Shown piece after piece: positions 1-6,602 of a stretch of 11,074 nt of DNA. The stretch is from Bacteroidia bacterium (GTDB lineage Bacteria > Bacteroidota > Bacteroidia > Chitinophagales > Saprospiraceae). The translations under genes and the position numbers were made by a program. Within the stretch, counting starts at the first letter, position 1. The number at the start of each line of letters is the position of its first letter. Location of the stretch: the NCBI GenBank assembly GCA_030432855.1, contig JAUILM010000108.1:1-11074 (forward strand). The letters run 5' to 3'. Below the pieces are notes generated by a model. The model searched no databases, was not told where the DNA came from, and was given only the letters and a program-made list of their open reading frames with translations.

Positions 1-1
1 T

Positions 2-652
2 ATCCGATTAGGTGGTAGTGGAAATCCCAACTATTTAATTGTAGTCGGAGTTGTGGAAGATTTTTATCAGGAACCCCTTTACGTTGATGTGGCTCCACAA
101 TTATTCAGGCTGGGGGAGCCAGATCAACTCACCGTAAAAATAGGACAGGACATTGATAAAGCGCTATCGACTCTAAGTACCTCCTGGGAAAGTCAATTTC
201 CTACTGAACCCTTTTACTATGAATTTCTCGACGAGGAAATAAGCAATCAATACGATCAGGAGAAAAATCAAGCAAAATTATTCTTATTCCTCTGCATCCT
301 CACGGTCCTTATCTCCTTTAATGGTCTCTTTGCACTTTCAATTTTTATTGCACAGCAGAGAATCAGAGAAGTTGCCATCCGTAAAATATGTGGTGCTCAA
401 TTTGTCCATGTGTTGCTGCAATTTAGCCGACATCAAATCTTTCTCATCGCACTATCGGGGATTCCAGCCTTAATCCTGGCAAAGTATGTTCTGAGCATGT
501 GGTTAGAAAGATTCGCCCATCGAGTAAGTGTTGATTTAAGCATTTTTATTTTATGCCTTTTGACTACCGTTCTATTGACGGTTGGTACTATTGGATTGAG
601 TGCATGGCGAACATATCAATTGGATCCCGCAAAGACATTGAAGGAAGAATGA
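2..652 (+). CDS. FtsX/MacB-type ABC transporter permease, C-terminal part (partial at window edge)
   Basis: The 5' end lies outside the window; the frame is open from base 2 and gives 216 residues. The start of the visible part (GVVEDFYQEPL) matches the end of the periplasmic domain of Bacteroidota FtsX-like permeases, followed by PFYYEFLDEE before the membrane. Three hydrophobic segments follow, at about residues 91-118, 145-168 and 179-203 of the visible part, the usual C-terminal FtsX block. The cytoplasmic loop QQRIREVAIRKICGAQ after the first segment is the family's coupling-loop signature (QR.KE..IRK..GA). The protein ends with a DPAKTLKEE tail, like the usual NPV..LR.E. Such proteins sit in the inner membrane and work with a MacB/LolD-like ATPase; the substrate cannot be inferred. 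No ATPase gene is visible. It converges on the DUF885 gene with 13 bp between stops. The family call is firm, the role is open. Confidence 0.92.
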   Translation: MRLGGSGNPNYLIVVGVVEDFYQEPLYVDVAPQLFRLGEPDQLTVKIGQDIDKALSTLSTSWESQFPTEPFYYEFLDEEISNQYDQEKNQAKLFLFLCILTVLISFNGLFALSIFIAQQRIREVAIRKICGAQFVHVLLQFSRHQIFLIALSGIPALILAKYVLSMWLERFAHRVSVDLSIFILCLLTTVLLTVGTIGLSAWRTYQLDPAKTLKEE

Positions 653-663
653 CCTTCCATTTT
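643..663. terminator. possible weak bidirectional terminator between convergent genes
   Basis: A short dyad GGAAG (643-647) and CTTCC (654-658), with a 6-nt loop, spans the stop codon of the plus-strand permease and is followed on the plus strand by ATTTTAAT. It sits just before the stop of the converging DUF885 gene. The stem has only 5 bp and the U tract is poor, so function is uncertain; its position is the main argument. Confidence 0.25.
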
Positions 664-665
664 AA

Positions 666-2438
666 TCAACTATTCTTAATCCATGCATCTATTTTATTCT
701 CAAGAAAACTTAATGGAACACAACCTGACTCCAATACCTGATTATGAAATTCCTTTATATCAAATTTATCTCCCAGTTCCTGCTCAGCTCTGGCTCTTAA
801 TTCGAGAATTTTTAATTGACCAATCTTATAAGAAAGCGCCTGACCGGGATTGGCCATATATCGTTCTATTTCCGAAATAATGCCTGCCTCTGATTCCGCC
901 TCGTTTTCGAGAGAATATTGAATTGCTTTTTCACGTGTCCAGCCTTTAGCGTGTATACCGGTATCTACCACCAGACGAATGGCACGGTGCATTTCTGCAC
1001 TGAGCATGCCAAAGTACTGATAAGGATCTGTATATAGTCCCAACTCCTTACCCAGTGATTCGGTGTAGAGAGCCCAACCTTCACCGTATGCACTGTACCA
1101 TAATATTTTTCGAAAATCAGGTAGGTCTTGATTTTCTTGCTGCAATGATACCTGAAAATGATGCCCGGGAATAGCCTCATGTAGAAAGAGATCTTCGTCA
1201 CTGACGATATTGTATTTTTCTACATCAGGAATAGGCACATAAAAAATACCAGGTCGTGTACCATCCAGCGATCCCTGATTATATTCTGCACTGGCACTCG
1301 CCTCCCGAAAGGCCTCTGTACGACGCACCTCAAAGGCCGTCTTAGGTTGCAAATCAAATAATGCATCCACCTGGGGTTTAATTCGCTCATGGATTTCATT
1401 GAAGTGATCAATTACCTGCTGGGGATCATCATAAGGCATTAAATCGGGATTCGTCCGGACATGATCAAAAAATGCCTTTATATCTCCCTCAAAACCTACT
1501 TCCGCTTTCACTTCCTCCATTTCAGATAGTAATCGGCTAACTTCATTCAATCCCAATTGATGAATTTCATCCGCAGACATATCTGTGGTAGTATATTTTT
1601 TTATTTGATGCGCATAATATGCATCTCCATTACTTAAATCATTATAGCCGCTGGATTCACGACCTGCCTCCATGTACGGTCCGGAAAAAAATGTATTCAG
1701 TGCTCCAAAAGTAGGGATCAGCGTGTCGGTCAGAAATGCTGTATATAGTTGATCAAGGGCCTTCTTTTCATCCTCTGAAAAAGACGCAGGAATCAGTTTC
1801 ATAGGACTGTAGTACAGATGATTTTGTAGGTCCTGATCATCCACCAGTGCTCCAAATTGAGGAATCACTTTTGAAATCAGTGATTTAGGCAAGACGTATT
1901 TTGCTTCCATCCCTCCCTTCATTTTGTCCAGTGCACTTGTCATCCAGACGGTAAATCCCCGCAGTCGAGAAAGCCAGTGATGATAATCTTCCACTGTCTG
2001 AAAAGGTTGTGCAGAAGTGCCACCCGCCAGTTGACCCATCATGAGATTGACCGACCACATTTGATCGATCGGTATATAGTTTCGTTCCGGAAATTCCATC
2101 CTCTCCAGATTTATCTCACACTCCCATCGCAATATCTCCTTACTCTCCACCTGAGATCTATCTAAATCATTATCATCAAAATCCTCCAGTGCAGAGAGAT
2201 ATTGAGCGTAAAACGACTTTTCCGCCGCCAGGAACTCTTCGGATAAATTGTTCGGAAATTTATCATTAAAACGGGCATCTCCAGCAAAAGTAGCTTCCAG
2301 AGGATAGAGTGATAATCTGGCTTCATGGTACGACTCCAGCATTTCATCAAAGTCTGTCTGAATTTTCGTGAGATCTTTTTCAGGTGTCGAAGTACACGCC
2401 ATCAGTCCCATGATAAGCAGCCAAATATTTCTCTGCAT
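666..2438 (-). CDS. DUF885 family putative zinc metallohydrolase, lipoprotein
   Basis: The 590-residue product starts at the ATG at 2438, because it opens with a short lipoprotein signal: MQRNIWLLIMGLMAC, with a LMAC lipobox and Cys15 as the likely lipidated residue. An upstream in-frame start at 2513 would bury this signal behind 25 residues and would fall in the U tract of the nrdA terminator, so I reject it. The C-terminal half carries the DUF885 hallmark HEAIPGHH (His420, Glu421, His426, His427) and, 26 residues on, EGWALYTE (Glu453, Glu460). These resemble the HE..H plus downstream Glu arrangement of zinc peptidases; a peptidase or hydrolase activity is therefore likely but the substrate is unknown. 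Full length agrees with the family (roughly 550-620 residues). The cell location inferred is periplasmic, anchored to a membrane. The gene is transcribed alone, behind the nrdA terminator; I see no clear promoter in the 66 bp between. Confidence 0.9.
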   Translation of the reverse strand: MQRNIWLLIMGLMACTSTPEKDLTKIQTDFDEMLESYHEARLSLYPLEATFAGDARFNDKFPNNLSEEFLAAEKSFYAQYLSALEDFDDNDLDRSQVESKEILRWECEINLERMEFPERNYIPIDQMWSVNLMMGQLAGGTSAQPFQTVEDYHHWLSRLRGFTVWMTSALDKMKGGMEAKYVLPKSLISKVIPQFGALVDDQDLQNHLYYSPMKLIPASFSEDEKKALDQLYTAFLTDTLIPTFGALNTFFSGPYMEAGRESSGYNDLSNGDAYYAHQIKKYTTTDMSADEIHQLGLNEVSRLLSEMEEVKAEVGFEGDIKAFFDHVRTNPDLMPYDDPQQVIDHFNEIHERIKPQVDALFDLQPKTAFEVRRTEAFREASASAEYNQGSLDGTRPGIFYVPIPDVEKYNIVSDEDLFLHEAIPGHHFQVSLQQENQDLPDFRKILWYSAYGEGWALYTESLGKELGLYTDPYQYFGMLSAEMHRAIRLVVDTGIHAKGWTREKAIQYSLENEAESEAGIISEIERYMANPGQALSYKIGQLKILELRARAEQELGDKFDIKEFHNQVLESGCVPLSFLENKIDAWIKNS

Positions 2439-2504
2439 TTTAATTGGTTTATATTTAGAACGAATCTCTCTCTTCGAAAATGAATTCCCGGTCGTAATTA
2501 AATA

Positions 2505-2544
2505 TAAAAACAAAAAAAGGGGAACAGCATTCTGTTCGCCCTTT
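2505..2544 (-). terminator. rho-independent terminator of the nrdB-nrdA unit
   Basis: Read on the minus strand, a stem of 12 bp with one bulged base (2516-2527 paired with 2532-2544, bulge at 2538) closes a 4-nt loop (2528-2531). Its left side is AAAGGG..GAACAG and its right side CTGTTCCCCTTT. It runs straight into TTTTTTTGTTTTTATATTT, a strong U tract. It lies about 134 bp downstream of the nrdA stop and 67 bp upstream of the DUF885 start, so it separates the two units. The T tract exists only on the minus strand, which fixes the direction. Confidence 0.85.
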
Positions 2545-2677
2545 AAGAATGGTAAAAAAAGACTGTAATTCTCTACGGACGCCCTGCGGCAATCCTTGCC
2601 AAGCTATCGCTACATCGTTACTGAGATTGATGTGGCGGTTGCAATTACTGTATGAGAATTCAGTATAATGCCAGTTT
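2545..2677. other. nrdA 3' untranslated region with GC-richer patch of unknown nature
   Basis: This 133-bp stretch lies between the nrdA stop and its terminator. About 2571-2640 is visibly richer in G and C than the neighbouring intergenic DNA and holds a small hairpin, GGCAA TCC TTGCC, at 2588-2600. A minus-strand reading frame crosses it (2455-2709) but continues through the terminator hairpin and U tract and has no recognisable protein features, so I do not call it a gene. It may be an interspersed repeat or a 3' UTR element; neither can be shown here. Confidence 0.4.
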
Positions 2678-5047
2678 TTATGCACTGCACGCTTCACAGG
2701 TGGGATCATCCAGACTGCAAGCCATAGCGGGTTCTGCCACTTCAGAGCTTACCAATGTACCCTCCTCACTAAATTTCCTTTGGTGCTTTTGGCTCAAAGT
2801 AAATTTGATCGGATCCACGGCGGCTTTTGACCTCATGTAGTACATACCTGTCTTCAATCCTGCCTGCCATGCATAGAAATGCATAGACGTTAGTTTGCCA
2901 AAACTGGCATCTTCAACAAATAGGTTTAGGCTCTGGCTCTGACAGATATATGCACCCCGATCGGCTGACATATCAATCAGTACTTTCTGACTCAACTCGT
3001 AAGCAGTCTTATATAAAGCTTTCAAGTCATTTGGGATGGCCTCTATATGTTGTATAGATCCATTGGCTGCCATGAGTTGTTCTTTCATTTCAGTATCCCA
3101 AAGTCCTAAATCTATCAGATCGTTAAGGAGGTGTTTGTTTACAACAATGTATTCTCCACTCAGTGTTCTTCTGGTGTATATATTGGATGTGTACGGCTCA
3201 AAACACTCATTGTTACCGAGTATTTGTGAAGTACTTGCTGTTGGCATGGGTGCCAGCAGTAGACTATTTCTGATGCCGTGTTCCTTTATCTTTTCCTTCA
3301 GATCAGCCCAGTCCCATCGATCGCTCGGTGTTACATTCCACAAGTCAAACTGTAGAATACCTTTACTGGCAGGTGATCCTTCGTAGGTTTCATAGGCACC
3401 TTCTTCCTGAGCAATTGCATTACTCTCGGTAAGTGCCGCAAAGTAGATCGTTTCGAAAATGTCCTTGTTGAGCTGTCGTGCCTCATCACTATCGAATGGA
3501 AATCGCATCTTGATGAATGCATCCGCAAGCCCCTGAACTCCAATACCGATAGGTCGGTGACGCATATTGGAATTTCTGGCCTCCGGTATTGGATAGTAGT
3601 TGATATCGATCACCTTATTCAGGTTTCTCGTTACCACCCTGGCGATCTCATAGAGTTTCTGGAAGTCAAATTTCTCATCTTCTACAAATTTGACCAGACT
3701 CAAGGAAGCCAGGTTACAAACTGCCACCTCATCGGGTGCAGTATACTCAATGATTTCTGTGCATAGGTTACTGGATCGAATCGTACCCAGGTTCTTCTGA
3801 TTAGACTTCTTATTAGCTGCATCCTTGTACAGGATATAAGGATTGCCTGTTTCAATCTGAGACTCAAGTACCTGAAACCATAGGTCCTGGGCTTTCACCA
3901 CTTTTCGAGCCTTACCTTCCGACTCATATTTTGTGTACAAAGCCTTGAAGTCATCTCCGTAACAATCATAAAGACCGGGGCACTCATTGGGGCAGAATAG
4001 TGACCACATACCACCTTCTTTCACACGCTCCATGAATAAGTCGGGTATCCACAATGCGTAAAATAGGTCGCGGGCCCGCATTTCTTCCTTACCGTGGTTC
4101 TTCTTCAGCTCGAGAAAATCCTGTACATCTGCATGCCATGGCTCCAGATATACGGCGAAAGCTCCTTTACGCTTTCCTCCTCCCTGATCCACGTATCTTG
4201 CCGTATCATTATAGACCTTGAGCATCGGTATGATTCCATTACTGGTCCCACCTGTACCTTTAATGTAACTTCCTTTCGCACGAATATTATGAATGCTTAG
4301 TCCGATACCACCAGCAGACTGAGAGATCTTGGCACATCGACTCAATGTTTCGAAGATACCGGGAATGCTGTCATCCGTTGCGGATAGCAGGAAGCAAGAT
4401 GAAAGTTGAGGCTTGGGTGTACCTGCATTAAACAAGGTTGGAGTTGCGTGAATGAACCACTTCTCTGACATCAGGTTGTAGGTCTCGATCGCAGAATCAA
4501 TATCCTCACCATGTATACCAATAGAAGCACGCATCAAAAGATGCTGAGGACGCTCCACTACCTGGCCATCCATACGCAGCAGATATGATCGCTCCAGAGT
4601 CTTAAATCCGAAGTAGTCAAAAATGTAGTCACGATCATATATAATGGCCGAATCAATCTGATCCTTGTGCTTTCGAATGATTTCAATGGTAGAATCACCA
4701 ATCAAACCAGCTTTATCTCCCGTCTTGGGATCAATGTACTTATACAGGTCCTCCATGGTCTTCGAAAATGACTTTCGTGTTTCCTTATGGAGGTTAGACA
4801 CTGCTATTCTTGCGGCTAGTAAGGCATAGTCGGGGTGCACTGTGGCCATGGAAGCGGCAGTTTCAGCGGCCAGGTTATCAAGAGCTACTGTTGTCACACC
4901 ATCATACAGTCCCTGTATTACTCGTTTCGATATTTCGATCGAGTCTACAAATTCTGTATTAAGTCCGTAACAGAGTTTCTTGATTCTTGCGGTGATCTTA
5001 TCAAAACTTACATTTTCTTTTTTACCGCTTCGCTTGATGACTTTCAT
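2678..5047 (-). CDS. nrdA: ribonucleoside-diphosphate reductase, class Ia alpha (large) subunit
   Basis: This 789-residue protein reduces ribonucleoside diphosphates to deoxy forms together with NrdB; it acts in the cytoplasm. Residues 1-92 form an ATP-cone, the dATP/ATP activity switch (VIKRSGKKENVSFDKI). The barrel domain has all catalytic residues: Cys218 (SSCFLLS) and Cys444 (AVCNLAS) as the reducing pair, Cys429 as thiyl radical in SSNLCTE with Asn427 and Glu431, and Tyr736-Tyr737 (GMYYMRS) for radical transfer. The C-terminal tail carries Cys777, Cys784 and Cys787, with CEAC as the likely redox shuttle pair that thioredoxin or glutaredoxin would re-reduce. The length is typical of class Ia enzymes with one cone. 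The gene follows nrdB after 109 bp, so both are probably on one transcript ended by the terminator at 2505-2544. Start at the ATG at 5047 fits the cone's N-terminus. Confidence 0.98.
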   Translation of the reverse strand: MKVIKRSGKKENVSFDKITARIKKLCYGLNTEFVDSIEISKRVIQGLYDGVTTVALDNLAAETAASMATVHPDYALLAARIAVSNLHKETRKSFSKTMEDLYKYIDPKTGDKAGLIGDSTIEIIRKHKDQIDSAIIYDRDYIFDYFGFKTLERSYLLRMDGQVVERPQHLLMRASIGIHGEDIDSAIETYNLMSEKWFIHATPTLFNAGTPKPQLSSCFLLSATDDSIPGIFETLSRCAKISQSAGGIGLSIHNIRAKGSYIKGTGGTSNGIIPMLKVYNDTARYVDQGGGKRKGAFAVYLEPWHADVQDFLELKKNHGKEEMRARDLFYALWIPDLFMERVKEGGMWSLFCPNECPGLYDCYGDDFKALYTKYESEGKARKVVKAQDLWFQVLESQIETGNPYILYKDAANKKSNQKNLGTIRSSNLCTEIIEYTAPDEVAVCNLASLSLVKFVEDEKFDFQKLYEIARVVTRNLNKVIDINYYPIPEARNSNMRHRPIGIGVQGLADAFIKMRFPFDSDEARQLNKDIFETIYFAALTESNAIAQEEGAYETYEGSPASKGILQFDLWNVTPSDRWDWADLKEKIKEHGIRNSLLLAPMPTASTSQILGNNECFEPYTSNIYTRRTLSGEYIVVNKHLLNDLIDLGLWDTEMKEQLMAANGSIQHIEAIPNDLKALYKTAYELSQKVLIDMSADRGAYICQSQSLNLFVEDASFGKLTSMHFYAWQAGLKTGMYYMRSKAAVDPIKFTLSQKHQRKFSEEGTLVSSEVAEPAMACSLDDPTCEACSA

Positions 5048-5123
5048 GATAAATAAGTTTGGTGGTTAGTAAGAATGCCTTGATTTAGTGAGGAACATGA
5101 GTTAGCTAGTGATCTTATTTGAG

Positions 5124-5145
5124 TCCAGGGCATTTCAGCCCTGGA
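5124..5145. repeat. palindromic stem-loop between nrdB and nrdA
   Basis: An 8-bp perfect stem, TCCAGGGC (5124-5131) with GCCCTGGA (5138-5145), closes a 6-nt loop ATTTCA. It lies 11 bp after the nrdB stop. No U tract follows on either strand, so it is not a standard terminator. It could be an mRNA-stabilising or processing hairpin that sets the ratio of the subunits, or a copy of a REP-like dispersed palindrome; copies elsewhere in the genome would decide. Confidence 0.6.
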
Positions 5146-5156
5146 ATTATTTAGTA

Positions 5157-6134
5157 CTAGAAGTCTTCATCCAGTTTGAAGACCTGCTTCTCCTTGTCCG
5201 CCATGACGCCAGCCTTCTGATAGTCACCTACGCGCTTTTCGAAGAAATTAGTTTTTCCCTGTAATGATATGAGATCCATCCAGGGGAATGGATTTTCAAC
5301 ATTGTATTGTTTGCTGCAACCTAGCTGAGCCAGGAGTCGATCTGCCACAAATTCGATGTATTGACACATGAGATCGGCATTCATACCAATCAAACTTACA
5401 GGAAGTGCATCTGATACAAACTCCTTTTCGATCTCCACGGCATCCATAATAATCTTTACTACGGTTTCTTCAGCTAATGGATACTTGATGTGCTTGTTAT
5501 ATAATAGACAGGCAAAATCGCAATGCATACCCTCATCCCGGGAGATCAGCTCATTACTAAATGAGAGTCCTGGCATCAATCCTCTCTTCTTCAACCAGAA
5601 GATAGAACAAAATGATCCTGAAAAGAAAATACCTTCTACGGCGGCGAAAGCGATAATGCGCTCAGCGAAGGATCCGCCTTCGATCCATCGAAGTGCCCAA
5701 TCTGCTTTCTTCTTCACAGGAGGCATGGTATCGATGGCATTAAGACAAAAATCTTTTTCCTTGGGATCCTTTATATATGTATCGATCAACAGTGAATACG
5801 TCTCTGAGTGGATGTTTTCCATCATGATCTGAAATCCATAGAAGAACTTGGCTTCGGTATACTGTACTTCTGCTACGAAGTTCTCGGCAAGATTTTCATT
5901 TACTATGCCATCACTGGCCGCAAAGAAAGCCAGTACATGTTTGATGAAGTGCCGCTCATTATCGTTCAACTTTTGATCCCAGTCTACCAGGTCCTGGCTT
6001 AAGTCGATTTCTTCAGCAGTCCAGAAACATGCCTCTTGCTTTTTATAAAATGCCCAAATATCATTGTGCTCTATAGGAAAAAGTACAAATCGGCCGGGAT
6101 TTTCCTTTAGAATAGGTTCTTGGTTAGTGCTCAT
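5157..6134 (-). CDS. nrdB: ribonucleoside-diphosphate reductase, class Ia beta (small) subunit
   Basis: This 325-residue ferritin-like protein makes and stores the tyrosyl radical that starts catalysis in NrdA. All metal ligands are present: Asp75 (AASDGIV), Glu106 and His109 (MMENIHSETY), Glu167 (AAVEGIF), Glu201 and His204 (RDEGMH). The radical Tyr113 sits in the usual place four residues after His109, so this is the tyrosyl-radical type and not the Phe/Leu/Val-substituted subclasses. Trp38 and Tyr305 match the radical-transfer path. The C-terminus, RVGDYQKAGVM then VFKLDEDF, is very like the eukaryotic R2 tail that docks on the large subunit. It lacks the N-terminal ATP-cone found in some Bacteroidota beta subunits; here the cone is on NrdA. 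It is the first gene of the pair. The ATG at 6134 gives the normal length. Confidence 0.98.
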   Translation of the reverse strand: MSTNQEPILKENPGRFVLFPIEHNDIWAFYKKQEACFWTAEEIDLSQDLVDWDQKLNDNERHFIKHVLAFFAASDGIVNENLAENFVAEVQYTEAKFFYGFQIMMENIHSETYSLLIDTYIKDPKEKDFCLNAIDTMPPVKKKADWALRWIEGGSFAERIIAFAAVEGIFFSGSFCSIFWLKKRGLMPGLSFSNELISRDEGMHCDFACLLYNKHIKYPLAEETVVKIIMDAVEIEKEFVSDALPVSLIGMNADLMCQYIEFVADRLLAQLGCSKQYNVENPFPWMDLISLQGKTNFFEKRVGDYQKAGVMADKEKQVFKLDEDF

Positions 6135-6211
6135 GTGCTTAATTTTTATCGTTTTTACAGTTTTGAATACTTTACCATTCGTATCCTTTCAATTAGTGCG
6201 AAAACTCTACC

Positions 6212-6225
6212 TGACACTTCTGTCA
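6212..6225. promoter_or_regulatory. candidate operator, TGACA-N4-TGTCA dyad upstream of nrdB
   Basis: The perfect dyad TGACA CTTC TGTCA lies 78-91 bp upstream of the nrdB start codon, a plausible distance for a repressor or activator site. The same half-site recurs at 6307-6338. The binding protein is unknown. The sequence does not fit the usual NrdR box. Confidence 0.35.
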
Positions 6226-6306
6226 CACATATGGAATTTTCTAATATCTAAATTTTTTAAATACTTACTCTCTTAGGGACTAGAGAACTATGTATTTTGT
6301 ACTTCA

Positions 6307-6338
6307 GTCATCTATGACATATAAGGGGAATCTGTCAT
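6307..6338. promoter_or_regulatory. candidate composite operator, overlapping GTCAT/ATGACA/TGTCAT dyads
   Basis: GTCAT (6307-6311) and ATGAC (6314-6318) form a perfect dyad with a 2-nt spacer. The second element, as ATGACA (6314-6319), also pairs perfectly with TGTCAT (6333-6338) over 13 nt. The half-site is the one seen at 6212-6225, about 100 bp nearer nrdB. The overlap of two dyads on one half-site looks like a regulatory cluster more than a transcript hairpin. Confidence 0.35.
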
Positions 6339-6390
6339 GTTTGAATGCGAAAGCTAAATTAGAGAATCTGACACCGAAGCGTGGGAATAG

Positions 6391-6411
6391 TTATTAACAA
6401 CATGTTAATAA
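6391..6411. promoter_or_regulatory. 21-bp AT-rich palindrome upstream of nrdB
   Basis: TTATTAACA (6391-6399) and TGTTAATAA (6403-6411) are perfect 9-bp arms with a 3-nt centre. So AT-rich a stem is weak as RNA, so a protein-binding site is the more natural reading. Each arm differs from a relaxed DnaA box (TTATNCACA) by one base, which is suggestive only because DnaA controls nrd in some bacteria. It lies about 257 bp upstream of nrdB. Confidence 0.35.
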
Positions 6412-6563
6412 AAGATGTAATCTGTTGACATTCATTATATAACGATAAAATGTAATGTGTTGAAAACATTTTTGAAGATCCCCGACATCCCTTTAGACTC
6501 AAAATGACCTTAATGGAGTTTCTAACTACCTGCTAAATTTCCGAGAAATCATAAAATTATTCT

Positions 6564-6597
6564 TCAGGTGTCAGATGACTGTGGATATCTGAGGTTG
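6564..6597 (-). terminator. possible weak terminator of corA
   Basis: On the minus strand, just after the corA stop, TCAGAT and ATCTGA (plus-strand positions 6587-6592 and 6571-6576) form a 6-bp stem with a 10-nt loop; an outer TTCA/TGAA pairing adds a little. The following sequence, GAATAATTTTAT, is only a modest U tract. Readthrough into the nrd leader cannot be excluded. Confidence 0.3.
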
Positions 6598-6602
6598 AAC
6601 AT

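Larger units (their letters stand above)
6135..6602. promoter_or_regulatory. 468-bp intergenic region upstream of nrdB, rich in short dyads
   Basis: No gene is supported in this AT-rich stretch between the corA stop and the nrdB start. It should hold the nrd promoter, but I find no good TAnnTTTG/TTTG pair on the minus strand and no full NrdR box. It contains TGACA or TGTCA seven times (6212, 6221, 6315, 6333, 6369, 6426, 6569), some arranged as perfect dyads, plus a separate 21-bp dyad at 6391-6411 and a weak corA terminator hairpin at 6571-6592. These are listed separately. Confidence 0.5.

Noticed and set aside
2439..2513. N-terminal 25-residue extension of the DUF885 frame (start at 2513)
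   Set aside because: It hides the lipoprotein signal behind a non-signal stretch and begins in the U tract of the nrdA terminator.
2455..2709. 84-codon minus-strand frame between nrdA and DUF885
   Set aside because: It overlaps both neighbouring regions, runs through the terminator hairpin and U tract, and its product has no recognisable features.
3036..5832. Longer plus-strand frames inside nrdA and nrdB (for example 3036-3386 and 5368-5832)
   Set aside because: They are antisense to complete, conserved RNR genes, and their translations show no protein-like features.
6221..6234. NrdR box upstream of nrdB (ACACATAT at 6225-6232)
   Set aside because: Only one half resembles the ACAC..AT consensus; the opposite half-site is missing.
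6426..6449. Sigma70-like promoter with TTGACA at 6425-6430
   Set aside because: No -10-like hexamer stands 16-18 bp downstream, it is on the plus strand facing corA's end, and Bacteroidota promoters use another consensus.
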